64,000 bases of DNA from JASGJS01 sp047601185 (GCA_047601185.1 JASGJS010000001.1:1612001-1676000), one strand, 5' to 3'; positions 34,531 through 44,239 are shown, numbered from the stretch's first letter. Numbers and translations are program-made. Notes: generated by a model from the letters alone, not told the origin.

Positions 34531-35940
34531 TCATTGAGCATACTGCGTTAAGATCTCCGCCACACAGGCTGTTAACTTCTTCGCTGCGGGGATATGCAAA
34601 AACTCATTGGGCCCGTGCGCATTGGAATGGGGGCCTAATATACCGGTAATAATAAATTGCGCTTCGGGAAATTTTTCGCCTAACATATGCATAAACGGAA
34701 TAGAGCCACCCTCACCCCAATACAAAGCCGGTTGTGCAAAATAATGTTGAGAAGCTTGATTCACTAGATCGTGCAATTTAGGTTGCATTAAAGGCGCGTT
34801 CCAGCCGGGAGACGCTTTGCCAATTTCGAAACTGACTTTAGCATGATGGGGCGGATCCGCTTCTAAGACTTTTTTTAAGGCAAGCGCTGCAACTTGAGGA
34901 TCTAACGTCGGCGGGGTGCGCAGAGATAACATCAACGAGGTTTTGGGGCGCAAGACATTACCGGCATCTTCTAGCGAAGGAATGCCAGCCACTCCAGTAA
35001 TCGATAAAGCAGAACGCCAAGATTTATTCAAAATCATTTCCTTGAGGGACAAGTCCGCTGGTTTTGCGCCCGATACCCAAGGATATTCAGTCCAAACGCC
35101 ATCATTTAACACCTCAGACACTTGTTCTGCATCCTGAATACGGGTAGGTGGTATCGTCACCTCACAACCCGGCAAAGTAATGACCCCGGTTTTTTCATCT
35201 TCAACACGACTTAATAGTTGACGTAATAATCGAAAACTCGATGGCACAATCCCACTGGCCGCACCGGAATGTACCCCTTCAGTTAAAATTTCTACGGTTA
35301 AAACCCCCGCCACTAAACCGCGTAAAGAGGTGGTGATCCACAGGTGTTCATAATCCCCCATCCCGGAATCCAGCCCAATCACTAAACTGGGTTTGCCTAA
35401 AGTGTCTCCCAACGTTTCCATGTAAAAAGGCAAATCAATGCTGCCGCTTTCTTCAGAGGCTTCAATCAAAATAATACAGCGTGGATGCGGTAAATTTTGC
35501 GTTTGTAAGGCTTTAATGGCAGCGATGGCAGCAAATACTGCATAACCATCATCTGCACCGCCTCGACCGTATAATTTATCGTCTTTGATCACTGGTTGCC
35601 AAGGCCCTAAGCCGGCATGCCAACCCACCATTTCAGGTTGTTTGTCTAAGTGTCCGTACATTAATACGGGTTGTTCGGTGACGCCTGCAATGTCAAGGAT
35701 CAATAAAGGCGTTCTGCCCGGCATGCGATGGACTTTCAACTGCATCCCCTCAATGCCTTGCTGTTCGCACCAATCTGCCATATGCGTCACGGCTTGATCA
35801 ATATAGCCATGTTCTTGCCAGGCTTTATCAAACAAGGGGGATTTAGCGGGAATCTCGATATAACGACTTAACGCTGGAATGATCGAAGCATCCCAAAAGG
35901 TTTCAGCAAATTGTTTTAATTGTTGTTGTAATGTGTTCAA
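34531..35940 (-). CDS. M20-family metallopeptidase (dipeptidase-like)
   Basis: Predicted cytosolic zinc dipeptidase of the M20 family, near the CNDP/carnosinase-like branch. Metal and catalytic residues: His97 and Asp99 (YGHLDKQ), Asp130 (GRGGADDGY), Glu163-Glu164 (ASEESGS), Asp191 (GLDSGMGDY) and the C-terminal His in GPHSNAHGPNE. The dimerisation domain lies around 210-330. 469 residues, normal for the branch. No signal peptide. Substrate cannot be set from sequence alone. Confidence 0.88.
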   Translation of the reverse strand: MNTLQQQLKQFAETFWDASIIPALSRYIEIPAKSPLFDKAWQEHGYIDQAVTHMADWCEQQGIEGMQLKVHRMPGRTPLLILDIAGVTEQPVLMYGHLDKQPEMVGWHAGLGPWQPVIKDDKLYGRGGADDGYAVFAAIAAIKALQTQNLPHPRCIILIEASEESGSIDLPFYMETLGDTLGKPSLVIGLDSGMGDYEHLWITTSLRGLVAGVLTVEILTEGVHSGAASGIVPSSFRLLRQLLSRVEDEKTGVITLPGCEVTIPPTRIQDAEQVSEVLNDGVWTEYPWVSGAKPADLSLKEMILNKSWRSALSITGVAGIPSLEDAGNVLRPKTSLMLSLRTPPTLDPQVAALALKKVLEADPPHHAKVSFEIGKASPGWNAPLMQPKLHDLVNQASQHYFAQPALYWGEGGSIPFMHMLGEKFPEAQFIITGILGPHSNAHGPNEFLHIPAAKKLTACVAEILTQYAQ

Positions 35941-35954
35941 ACTGTCATCTCCAC

Positions 35955-37394
35955 TTATTGTAACAATCGATGTATTAATAGCATTTCTCGCGCTTTGCGT
36001 CGCACATTGCCAGGCTCTTCTGACCGTGGCAAAAGCTCTATGCCTTGTTTTAAGGCATTTCCTACCAGCGCGTTCAAATCAGGCACAATGTTAAGGTGGT
36101 CGAAAGTGCCTGTCACCAACAAAGGCACTTGTAATGTATCAGATTTTAATATTTTAATCGGTGAATCGCTGGGTTGTGGCACGGTCGCCAATAGCCGATA
36201 ATTCAAAGTCTTTGTGACTAAATTTGCCGTTCCTGCACCCGTCATGGTGAGATTATCTGCCACAATGCGTAAATCATTATTGCTTAACACGCCATTTTTA
36301 ATCACACCACTACCGGTAAATTGGCTGAAGTCGGTTCGGCGACTGTTTGGCGTAGCGGGCAACGGTTGTTTACGCAGCAACGCCAATGCTCTGCGTATCT
36401 CGTAACCAATATTCATCCCCACCAACGCACCGTTGGTGATCTCAAATTGGGTCGTACCGGATAAACTTTGCAGTAAGGCGGTCTTGGTTTTACCTTGCGC
36501 AGTCAGCTGTAATTCCATTGCCATATTGCCGCTTAATCGATCAGATCTGAATAATTGATTGACTTGGATATTACGCAGAGTTTGATTGGTTTGGATTTTG
36601 GGGACTGCGCCATTGAGGTCGACCACAGCTTTACCTTGGATGGTGCCTTGATAGGCATTGGCACTGAGTGGCGCGATCATCCACACCCCATTTTTACTCG
36701 TGAGCTGGGCATTGATTTGATTCAACGCCACCTGACTTAACATCAAGCGATCTAGGTGAAAAGTACCCTGAGCCCCCCATTGCTTCAGTGGCTTATTGAT
36801 CTGATTGAACGCGATATTGCCGTCACCTTGTAAACTCGGGCTATTGGCTGTGACATCTTGCAGCGTTAATGTGTTTTGTTGCAAATTCAGTCCAACTGAT
36901 TGAATTTTTAGGACTATTTCAAAACCCCGCGGCAACCGACCGACCAATTTTATTTTTTCAAAATTGTATATTTTGCCCTGGGGATTGAGCTGTGGTTGCA
37001 CATCTAAGTCGTAGCGCCCTACCCATTCAGCTGGGGACAGCACCTGGATATCTTGCAAATGAATCTTATCAATTTCAACTTTACGATGCAGTAGCGGCAT
37101 CAACTGCAATGTGATCTTCGCCTCTGGAATGACGATAAAATCGCCCTTGGGGGCAGATGTTGGGCCATTTTTAAGATGGATATTTTGTATTTTAAACCCA
37201 AACACAGGGAACACACTGGGTTGAATTTCCCCGGCAATCACTAAGGCTCGGCCAGTTTTTTGCTCAACCCAATGGCTCAATTGGGTTTTGAGATAATCCG
37301 AATGGATTAAATTAACGAATAAAATACTTGCTGTAATGAATAAAATCGCAATAATTACAATAAGTAAGAACAGTAATTTAACTAGTGTCTTCAT
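35955..37394 (-). CDS. AsmA-family protein
   Basis: Inner-membrane-anchored periplasmic protein of the AsmA group, associated with outer-membrane lipid homeostasis. N-terminal anchor at residues 5-28. The AsmA-type start KTGRALVIAGEIQPSVFPVFGFKIQNIHL follows at about 47-75 (read as two adjoining segments). The C-terminal part contains GALVGMNIGYEIRRAL and FSQFTGSGVIKNGVLSNNDL, typical of the family. 479 residues, somewhat shorter than E. coli AsmA (about 617). It ends 14 bp before the M20 peptidase gene. Confidence 0.85.
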   Translation of the reverse strand: MKTLVKLLFLLIVIIAILFITASILFVNLIHSDYLKTQLSHWVEQKTGRALVIAGEIQPSVFPVFGFKIQNIHLKNGPTSAPKGDFIVIPEAKITLQLMPLLHRKVEIDKIHLQDIQVLSPAEWVGRYDLDVQPQLNPQGKIYNFEKIKLVGRLPRGFEIVLKIQSVGLNLQQNTLTLQDVTANSPSLQGDGNIAFNQINKPLKQWGAQGTFHLDRLMLSQVALNQINAQLTSKNGVWMIAPLSANAYQGTIQGKAVVDLNGAVPKIQTNQTLRNIQVNQLFRSDRLSGNMAMELQLTAQGKTKTALLQSLSGTTQFEITNGALVGMNIGYEIRRALALLRKQPLPATPNSRRTDFSQFTGSGVIKNGVLSNNDLRIVADNLTMTGAGTANLVTKTLNYRLLATVPQPSDSPIKILKSDTLQVPLLVTGTFDHLNIVPDLNALVGNALKQGIELLPRSEEPGNVRRKAREMLLIHRLLQ

Positions 37395-37409
37395 AGGCGT
37401 TCAATGCGT

Positions 37410-37483
37410 TGGAGCGGGTGATGGGAATCGAACCCACGCTATCAGCTTGGGAAGCTGAAGTTCTACCATTGAACTACACCCGC
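37410..37483 (-). tRNA. glyU: tRNA-Gly (anticodon CCC)
   Basis: A 74-nt cloverleaf including an encoded TCCA end. The acceptor stem GCGGGTG pairs with CACCCGC, the anticodon stem TCAGC/GCTGA encloses TTCCCAA (anticodon CCC), and the T arm is GTGGG-TTCGATT-CCCAT (one G-T pair). The sequence closely resembles E. coli glyU. It decodes GGG codons. It lies between the asmA-like gene and trmB, which modifies G46 of tRNAs. Confidence 0.95.
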
Positions 37484-37509
37484 AAAGTGTTTACGAGAGT
37501 TTACCCGTT

Positions 37510-38172
37510 ATGATGCAAAATAACAAAAGCTTTGTAAGACGGCAAGGTCGATTAACCACGGGCCAAAAAAAAGCGTTAACGACTTTAACCGATGTTTATG
37601 TCTTGCCGAATGATTCTGGATTTTTGAATTTTCCTTCGATATTTCAACGCGTAGCGCCGGTTATTGTAGAAATTGGGTTTGGAATGGGCGATAGTTTGTT
37701 GATGATGGCACAACAGCACCCTGACGTTGATTTTATTGGGGTTGAAGTGTATCGACCGGGCATAGGGGCGTTGATTTCGAAGCTGCATTCAGCGCAAGTG
37801 AGCAATGTGCGTATTTTGGAAGGCGACGCGGCAGTGCTAATCCCTCAGCGCATTACAGAACACAGTTTGGCGGGAATCCATATTTTTTTCCCGGACCCTT
37901 GGCCGAAAAAGCGCCATCATAAACGGCGGTTGGTTCAGGCGCCATTGATTGCTATGCTGCAAACTCGCCTGCAGGCTCGAGGTCACATACATTTGGCGAC
38001 AGATTGGGCGAATTATGCAGAACAGATGCAGATGGTATTGTCGCAAGCGCCAGATTTAGTCGCAGCGCCCCCAGGTACGGGGATGCGAGTTGCGACGAAA
38101 TATGAAAAGAGAGGGGAAAGATTGGGGCATAAAATTTATGATTTTGTTTTTGTTACCCCTCATCCGCCCTAG
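37510..38172 (+). CDS. trmB: tRNA (guanine-N7-)-methyltransferase
   Basis: SAM-dependent enzyme forming m7G46 in tRNA. It has IVEIGFGMGDSLL, the conserved FFPDPWPKKRHHKRR and TKYEKRGERLGH. 220 residues. The final residues TPHPP and the stop codon are encoded by an invading type-2 repeat, so the native C-terminus probably ended just before. It is divergent from tRNA-Gly. Confidence 0.95.
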   Translation: MMQNNKSFVRRQGRLTTGQKKALTTLTDVYVLPNDSGFLNFPSIFQRVAPVIVEIGFGMGDSLLMMAQQHPDVDFIGVEVYRPGIGALISKLHSAQVSNVRILEGDAAVLIPQRITEHSLAGIHIFFPDPWPKKRHHKRRLVQAPLIAMLQTRLQARGHIHLATDWANYAEQMQMVLSQAPDLVAAPPGTGMRVATKYEKRGERLGHKIYDFVFVTPHPP

Positions 38173-38235
38173 TCGGGCACCTTCTCCCACAGGGGGAGAA
38201 GGAAACAGCTCACCACTCAAATCTTCGTAGAATCT
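38156..38235 (+). repeat. Type-2 palindromic repeat overlapping the trmB 3' end
   Basis: Forward copy starting CCCCTCATCCGCCCTAG. The TAG within it is the trmB stop codon. It continues through GGAGAAGG to CAGCTCACCAC and TCTTCGTAG, between convergent trmB and the ankyrin gene. Confidence 0.88.
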
Positions 38236-38251
38236 AAAATGTTAGCAGTCA

Positions 38252-41200
38252 TTAATGAGTGAAAATGAGTGGGTTTTGTGCAGATACTCCCTCCTCATAA
38301 ATTTTCCGTACATTTTTAAGTAGATCATATGAGTTCTGATGGCGCATTTTATTTCCCTCAGCTTGATGAAATCTATAACTACTCATTTCACCCAAAGTTC
38401 CCATGGATTTCGCAGGTTTGTTTTGTTTTTGCCAGATCTTAACGCTGCCTTCTAATGCGGTCAGAGCTGTCACACCAGGGTTGGATTTCGGCTCAGGTAC
38501 CGCATCATCTATTTTTGCAAAAGCCGGCAACTCTTTTCCTTCTTTAACTGAGTATTGATTCGTCATCACCTTCACTAATAACTCGCTCTTCGGCTTATTA
38601 AACGCTAACTCGCGGAGCGGACGCTGTGTCTGCTCATCTACCGCATTCGCCTTTATAACCATTTCTAGAAATTCCATACATGCTTGTTCTACTTTGTCCA
38701 GACCTTCGGTAGCAATCAGACTTAAATCATTGGCCAAATTATTCCGTAAATGATTGAGCTGTTTAAAGGCTAGAAGGGATTTAAAATCCTCTCCTCTACT
38801 AAGTTGTTGCGCGATTAAACTTTGCTTAGTCGCTTCAGCAAATTCGAATAGAACCGTAGCGCAGGCATGAAAATAGGTTGAAGATTTCACATCTGCACGG
38901 TGTTTCTGCAAGAAGTTTTGATACCACTTTGCCATGTCTGCCAAGTGTTCGAATGAAGCACTCTTGAATTCTTTCTTTTCGAAGGCTGCCTTCCCAGATT
39001 TTTTTTGACCAAAAAACCCCATATGCCCATTTGCAGGATGTGGGTTTTTTTTGCTTTCCTTTTCGGCGCTACCACTTGATGTTTTTGGAGGGCTCGCTTT
39101 CGGCTTTTCTCGCTGCTGCACTTCACCACCACTCTTAGTCGCTTCGCTTGCGACTTTGGGCGGCTTGCTTTTTTGGGGGAGATCGTCTTCATGCAAACGC
39201 CGAGCACGCGGCCGTTTTGTAGGAGCACTAAGCCTTTTTTCCTGAGCAGGGATAAGTGTCTCAGCCAACAGAATTTCACTTCGAGTATCTCTGGCAAGAC
39301 TATCTGATTCGCTTTTGAGTTTTTTAAAGTCATCCAATAATACTTCTGTGGTATCTTTACCTTGAGTTAACTCAGAAAGAGAGGGCGTAACAACCCAAGC
39401 TAACGCCAATTTATCTAATCTATCAGATATGTCCTGTAAAGCTTTTGACTTCTCTGTTAATAGCGTAATCTTATTCTGAATACCATTGATCCTTTTTTGA
39501 CGTTTTCCTATTTTTTCATCTCCAACAGAAACATATAAGCCTTTCTGTAATCGACCGATTAAATCTGATCCGCCTTTTGTTTCAATGTCAGAGGTTTCGA
39601 ATAAGCTGGTTCGTTCTTCTAACACTTGACCAGTCAAAGCATAAAATAGATCTCGGCAATCTTTTTTTATCGCCGTACCTATTTCCTTACAATGTTTTAA
39701 ATTTTCCTGTCTTTGCCGAGGCGTCATTGAACTGGTGGCTGTTTTTAGTTCTCTTATTTCTCGAACCGATTTTTTATCTTCTGAAGGTTGTACACTGGTT
39801 TTAGCTTTATTCTTTTTTTTCGGCTTTCTTTCTTCGTCATTTATCTCCAATGCCTTCCTTATCTCACTTTCCTGAATTTTAGGTTTTTTATTCCGTTTGT
39901 CATCCCAGAAAATAGCCATCGTTAAAGCTATTGCACTTCCTATTGTCGTGCCATAAAGCCAGAATGCATTTTGTTGCAGGAAATCCAACCAAGACTCCTC
40001 AGCTCCAATACTCGACTTAACTGCTTTTTTCGGTTGGGTGCCTTTTTTCTGACGCACTTCATTTAAATAGCTAAAAATGGGATCTTGTTCTCCTCTCATT
40101 TTTGCAATGTCTAAAAGGGTTCTCCCCTCATTGTTCTGCACATAGATGTCTGCGCCAGCTTCAACCAACATTTTCACACATTTCAAATTCGCTTTAACCT
40201 TCCCTTCGACTAGGACGGCATAAAATAAAGGGGTAATCCCTAATTCAGTATGACGCTCATTGGGGTCCGCGCCTTTATCTAAGATTTTTTTCAAAACCAG
40301 TGGATTTGCGAGCTGAGCGGCATAAGACAATGCGCTGACATTATAGGGATCTTTGATGATGGTTGGAATTTTATCAAGGAGCAGCAGAGCAACTTCTATG
40401 TTTTCCTTTATTAGAGCGATGGTTAACGGTATATCACCGTCACGCGTGGGTAAATTAGGATTGGCGCCATAGGATAAAACGCCTTCTATAAAATTGATTT
40501 TACCGAGCTTTACCGCAAAAGTCAGCAGCGTTTCCCCGTTAGGATCATGTTTATTAAGATCAATCAACTCTTCTTCGATCAGGGCTTTAAATGTAGAAAA
40601 ATCATCGGTATCGATCATTTGACTGATCCGACCTGTGCGCGTTTTTTCACCCCATTCTAAAGCTTTTTTCAAATATTCTATGATCTCTGGTTTAACCGGA
40701 AATTTATTTGAACTTTCATCTATCAGCTCAAGAATGCTGGTATTGATTTCTGCACCGGATTTTACTAATAAACGCACTACACTCAATAAATTTTTCCATA
40801 TCGCAAGGTACAAGGGCTTGCCTTTTCCTGCATTAACATCTGCTCCTCGCTCTATTAATTTTTTTGCAATAAGATAATTTTCGGTCTCAACCGCGCGATA
40901 CAAAGGTGTCATCCCTGCTTTATCAATCACATTGACATCACATTTATTTTCGAGCAACGCATCAACCACGCCATCATGTTGCAGTTTGATAGCGGTGATG
41001 AGTGGCACTTCACCAGATTCGGGAGATATCGCATCACAATCTGCCCCTTGTGCTAATAAGGCTTTGACAATCTCAACTTTATTGGCTCTGGTCGCATCTT
41101 CCAGCAATATTTTTTTTAAGTTTCCTTCTTCGATTTGTATTTCTTTTTTGACTGCAGCCATAAATTGCGCTGCCATCTGAGGATCATCTTCGCTCAGCGC

Positions 41201-41494
41201 TTTTCCCCAATGTGCTTGAATTGGATTTTCTTCCGCATCCTCATCGCTAACAGCTTGCTTAACGTCAGGAATTAAAGGCGTATCAAAACCAAGGGCGGAA
41301 GGAGGAGTTGCCAGTATAGGCTTCCTCACGAGTCCACTAGCAATCGACCCTGGTGTTAATAAAAGCAATAGATGGAATAAAGAAAGCTTACTTAAGCTTC
41401 TCGCAGGAAGACGATGGGGTGTCGAAGAAGTCTTAGAGGTTGATTTCTTGTCTAAGGAAACAGCAGGTGTCACTTCGGAGTCAATTTGAGCCAT
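38252..41494 (-). CDS. Ankyrin-repeat membrane protein, 1080 aa, candidate secreted effector
   Basis: Unknown large protein. Residues 1-36 are Ser/Lys-rich, followed by a hydrophobic stretch at 37-57 (SLFHLLLLLTPGSIASG). About ten ankyrin repeats span roughly 125-480 (for example KVEIVKALLAQGADCDA, AGMTPLYRAVETENYLIAKK). A second hydrophobic segment lies at about 503-527 (YGTTIGSAIALTMAIFW). The C-terminal half (540-1080) is basic and helical with a Lys/Pro/Ser-rich linker around 750-830; I recognise no domain there. Ankyrin proteins of this architecture are frequent type IV effectors or host-interaction proteins in Legionellales; that role is inference. It lies between trmB and purD with its own candidate promoter. 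Confidence 0.85.
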   Translation of the reverse strand: MAQIDSEVTPAVSLDKKSTSKTSSTPHRLPARSLSKLSLFHLLLLLTPGSIASGLVRKPILATPPSALGFDTPLIPDVKQAVSDEDAEENPIQAHWGKALSEDDPQMAAQFMAAVKKEIQIEEGNLKKILLEDATRANKVEIVKALLAQGADCDAISPESGEVPLITAIKLQHDGVVDALLENKCDVNVIDKAGMTPLYRAVETENYLIAKKLIERGADVNAGKGKPLYLAIWKNLLSVVRLLVKSGAEINTSILELIDESSNKFPVKPEIIEYLKKALEWGEKTRTGRISQMIDTDDFSTFKALIEEELIDLNKHDPNGETLLTFAVKLGKINFIEGVLSYGANPNLPTRDGDIPLTIALIKENIEVALLLLDKIPTIIKDPYNVSALSYAAQLANPLVLKKILDKGADPNERHTELGITPLFYAVLVEGKVKANLKCVKMLVEAGADIYVQNNEGRTLLDIAKMRGEQDPIFSYLNEVRQKKGTQPKKAVKSSIGAEESWLDFLQQNAFWLYGTTIGSAIALTMAIFWDDKRNKKPKIQESEIRKALEINDEERKPKKKNKAKTSVQPSEDKKSVREIRELKTATSSMTPRQRQENLKHCKEIGTAIKKDCRDLFYALTGQVLEERTSLFETSDIETKGGSDLIGRLQKGLYVSVGDEKIGKRQKRINGIQNKITLLTEKSKALQDISDRLDKLALAWVVTPSLSELTQGKDTTEVLLDDFKKLKSESDSLARDTRSEILLAETLIPAQEKRLSAPTKRPRARRLHEDDLPQKSKPPKVASEATKSGGEVQQREKPKASPPKTSSGSAEKESKKNPHPANGHMGFFGQKKSGKAAFEKKEFKSASFEHLADMAKWYQNFLQKHRADVKSSTYFHACATVLFEFAEATKQSLIAQQLSRGEDFKSLLAFKQLNHLRNNLANDLSLIATEGLDKVEQACMEFLEMVIKANAVDEQTQRPLRELAFNKPKSELLVKVMTNQYSVKEGKELPAFAKIDDAVPEPKSNPGVTALTALEGSVKIWQKQNKPAKSMGTLGEMSSYRFHQAEGNKMRHQNSYDLLKNVRKIYEEGVSAQNPLIFTH

Positions 41495-41532
41495 AATACC
41501 ATCCCAGTCATTTAAAAACCGAATGGTACTAT

Positions 41533-41561
41533 TTTATACTACAAAATGTCTATATTTTAAA
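41533..41561 (-). promoter_or_regulatory. Candidate promoter of the ankyrin-repeat gene
   Basis: Minus strand reads TTTAAA, 17 nt, TATAAA, about 40 nt upstream of the start codon, in the AT-rich gap between purD and this gene. Confidence 0.45.
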
Positions 41562-41576
41562 TTAATTTTTATATTT

Positions 41577-42842
41577 TTACCCGATGGCCCTATGCCCAAT
41601 ATCCCGTCGAAAATACTGATTTCCCCAGTCAATTTTGCCTACTTGTGCATACGCTTTTTCATAGGCAGCTTGAAGCGTGTCTCCTAACGCTGTGACGCAA
41701 AGCACCCGGCCGCCAGCTGTTTTCACTTCGCCAGCTTCTAGTCGAGTTCCTGCATGAAACACTTTCACATCTGGGGTGGAGCGTTCAGACAATCCCTTAA
41801 TCACATCGCCTTGAGGATACTGTTCTGGATAACCTTTTGCCGCCATCACCACGCCTAAAGCCGGCCTTGGGTCCCAGCTCAATGTCATCGCATCTAAAGC
41901 AGTTGCCAGACAGATATCCAACAAATCCGATTGCAACCGCATCAATAAGGGTTGGGTTTCGGGATCTCCCAAACGACAATTGAATTCTAATACTTTCGGC
42001 TGTCGATCAGGGGTGATCATTAACCCTGCATATAAAAATCCCCGATAAGGCGTGCCGTTTTCCGCCATGCCGCGCAAGACGGGGTTGATCACTGCTTGCA
42101 TGACTTGATCTTGCAGTGAAGCCGTAAAAATGGGGGCTGGACTGTAAGCGCCCATCCCGCCGGTATTGGGGCCTAAATCCCCATCATCCCGCCGTTTATG
42201 ATCTTGAGAACTGGCCAAAGGAATCGCGACCTTTCCATCACACACTACGATAAAGCTCACCTCTTCTCCGGTTAAAAATTCTTCAATGACCACTTTCTTA
42301 CCAGCACCTTGCAAGGTTTGACCGCTCAGCATTTCAGTCACAGTTTGTTCGGCTTCGTTTAAATCTTGCGCGATCACAACGCCCTTACCGGCGGCTAATC
42401 CATCGGCCTTGATCACAATGGGAAAGGTTTGTTGCTGTAAATAGCGTTTGGCAGCCTCTACTTCGGTAAAACATTCATATCGGGCCGTGGGAATACCTTG
42501 GGCTTGCATAAAGGCTTTGCTAAAGGCTTTGGAGGTTTCTAATTGGGCAGCCCATCGACAGGGACCAAAACACGGCAAGTCACGGGCTTGAAACAGATCG
42601 ACAATGCCTAAGGATAAAGGCAATTCTGGTCCTACAATGGTGAGGTCAATGTGTTGTTGGCTGGCGAATGCTGCCAGTTGTTCGACTTCATTGACGGCGA
42701 TGGCAACATTTTGTACGCCCGGTTCTAAGGCTGTGCCAGCATTCCCAGGTGCCACATAGACTTGGGTTACTTTGGGGGATTGTTTGATTTTCCAGGCCAG
42801 CGCATGTTCTCGCCCGCCGTTACCGATGACTAATATTTTCAT
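41577..42842 (-). CDS. purD: Phosphoribosylamine-glycine ligase
   Basis: GAR synthetase of purine synthesis, ATP-grasp fold. It has ILVIGNGGREHALAWKI at the N-terminus, the ATP-grasp segment KADGLAAGKGV and LEFNCRLGDPETQ with metal ligands. 421 residues, full length. No other pur gene is nearby. Confidence 0.96.
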   Translation of the reverse strand: MKILVIGNGGREHALAWKIKQSPKVTQVYVAPGNAGTALEPGVQNVAIAVNEVEQLAAFASQQHIDLTIVGPELPLSLGIVDLFQARDLPCFGPCRWAAQLETSKAFSKAFMQAQGIPTARYECFTEVEAAKRYLQQQTFPIVIKADGLAAGKGVVIAQDLNEAEQTVTEMLSGQTLQGAGKKVVIEEFLTGEEVSFIVVCDGKVAIPLASSQDHKRRDDGDLGPNTGGMGAYSPAPIFTASLQDQVMQAVINPVLRGMAENGTPYRGFLYAGLMITPDRQPKVLEFNCRLGDPETQPLLMRLQSDLLDICLATALDAMTLSWDPRPALGVVMAAKGYPEQYPQGDVIKGLSERSTPDVKVFHAGTRLEAGEVKTAGGRVLCVTALGDTLQAAYEKAYAQVGKIDWGNQYFRRDIGHRAIG

Positions 42843-42874
42843 TTTTTATACTCTTTAAGATCTTGTAAAATTAT

Positions 42875-43077
42875 AAATATTCAGCACTTTCTAGGACAAG
42901 CTCAATGCTTTAAGGAGGCGCTCAAGAGGAGGCGTCGTCCCGGCATGGATGCCGGGATCCAGACTACAAGGATGTAAAGTTTTGCTTCCTGCAGACTGGA
43001 TCCCCGCATCCATGCGAGGACGACGCCTCCTGCTTAATTCAAGTTCAAGCTTCCCTTAGAATGTGCTGAATGGATAC
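42875..43077. repeat. MITE-like palindromic element, copy C (~203 bp), overlapping the coaBC 3' end
   Basis: The right end TTAGAATGTGCTGAATGGATAC matches copies A and B in two adjoining blocks, and the GGCGTCGTCC / GGATCC core palindrome is present. The left end (ATATTCAGCAC) is less well kept. The right terminal repeat lies inside the coaBC frame and encodes its last ~13 residues and stop codon. Confidence 0.87.
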
Positions 43078-44239
43078 TTAAAATCAAAGTCAAAAGCTCT
43101 TCAGCCAATTGCTGTTTAGGTCGTAGGCTAAATTCACGCACACTATTTTCTGTATAAACCGTCACAGCATTTTGATCTTGATAAAAACCGGCTTGAGGGT
43201 TGCTGACATCATTCGCCACGATCATATTCACCTTTTTGTATTGTAATTTTTGTTGCGCATGTTGTGCTAAATTTTCAGTTTCGGCTGCAAATCCTACCGT
43301 AAAAGGAGGTGTTTTGCGATGCGCGACCTCATATAAAATATCAGGATTAGGCGCCAATTGGAGCTGCATTTCCCCGGTCTTTTTTAATTTTTGATGGGCA
43401 ACCTCAACGCAATGATAATCGGCTACCGCAGCAGCCGCGATAAATACGTTGCAATCGGAAATCTGCTGCATCACTGCTTCGTGCATTTGGTGGGCGGTGG
43501 TGACACAGATCCGCTGAACCTGCTTAGGACAAGCCAATGCAGTAGGTCCGCTGATCAACACAACTTCAGCGCCCCGCTGCTGGGCTGCTTGTGCTAAGGC
43601 ATAACCCATTTTCCCCGAGCTATGATTGCTGATAAAACGCACTGGATCAATCGGTTCTTGAGTTGGGCCTGCCGTAATCACCACTCGAATGCCTTGCCAA
43701 TCTGGCTCGCATCGCGCAGTTTGCAGGTGTTGGATGATTTCCGCGGGCTCCATCATGCGGCCAAACCCCTCATCGCCGCACGCTTGTGAACCACTAGCCG
43801 GGCCTAAAAATTGCACCCCTCGCTGCTGCAATTTGGCGCAATTTTCCACAGTTGCAGGATGAGCCCACATCTGTTGATTCATGGCGGGAGCAACCCAAAG
43901 TGGCGCATCTGTGGCTAAACAGGTGGTGCTGAGTACATCATCTGCCATGCCGTGCGTCAGTTTTGCGATAAAATCCGCTGTAGCCGGCGCAATTAACACC
44001 AGATCTGCCCAACGCGCCCAGGCAATATGATCCATCGCGAAATCCGACTCAGATTGCTGCCAATCGTATAACACCGGCTGGCCTGATAAGGCTTGGAAAG
44101 TTACGGGGGAAATCAACCGGGTCGCCGCTAAGGTCATAATCACCCGCACTTCATAGCCCACTTCTTGCAAGCGCCGTACCAAATCTGCGCTTTTGTAAGC
44201 GGCAATGCCCCCTGTCACACCTAACAAAAGTTTTTTCAT
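43034..44239 (-). CDS. coaBC: Bifunctional phosphopantothenoylcysteine decarboxylase/synthase
   Basis: Two consecutive coenzyme A steps. The CoaC flavoprotein domain (1 to about 180) begins LLGVTGGIAAYKSADLVRRL, with His71, PAMNQQM (Asn121) and ASGSQACGDEGFGRM (Cys154). The CoaB synthetase domain follows with ITAGPTQEPIDPVRFISNHS and SSGKMGYALA. 401 residues. The final residues (SIHSAHSKGSLNLN) and stop are encoded by palindromic element C rather than native sequence; the catalytic part is complete. It shares the CoA pathway with coaE and panBCD in this window. Confidence 0.95.
   Translation of the reverse strand: MKKLLLGVTGGIAAYKSADLVRRLQEVGYEVRVIMTLAATRLISPVTFQALSGQPVLYDWQQSESDFAMDHIAWARWADLVLIAPATADFIAKLTHGMADDVLSTTCLATDAPLWVAPAMNQQMWAHPATVENCAKLQQRGVQFLGPASGSQACGDEGFGRMMEPAEIIQHLQTARCEPDWQGIRVVITAGPTQEPIDPVRFISNHSSGKMGYALAQAAQQRGAEVVLISGPTALACPKQVQRICVTTAHQMHEAVMQQISDCNVFIAAAAVADYHCVEVAHQKLKKTGEMQLQLAPNPDILYEVAHRKTPPFTVGFAAETENLAQHAQQKLQYKKVNMIVANDVSNPQAGFYQDQNAVTVYTENSVREFSLRPKQQLAEELLTLILSIHSAHSKGSLNLN

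Noticed and set aside
38887..39333. 148-codon frame within the ankyrin gene in another frame
   Set aside because: It overlaps a longer, well-supported frame on the same strand and is low-complexity Lys/Ser sequence.
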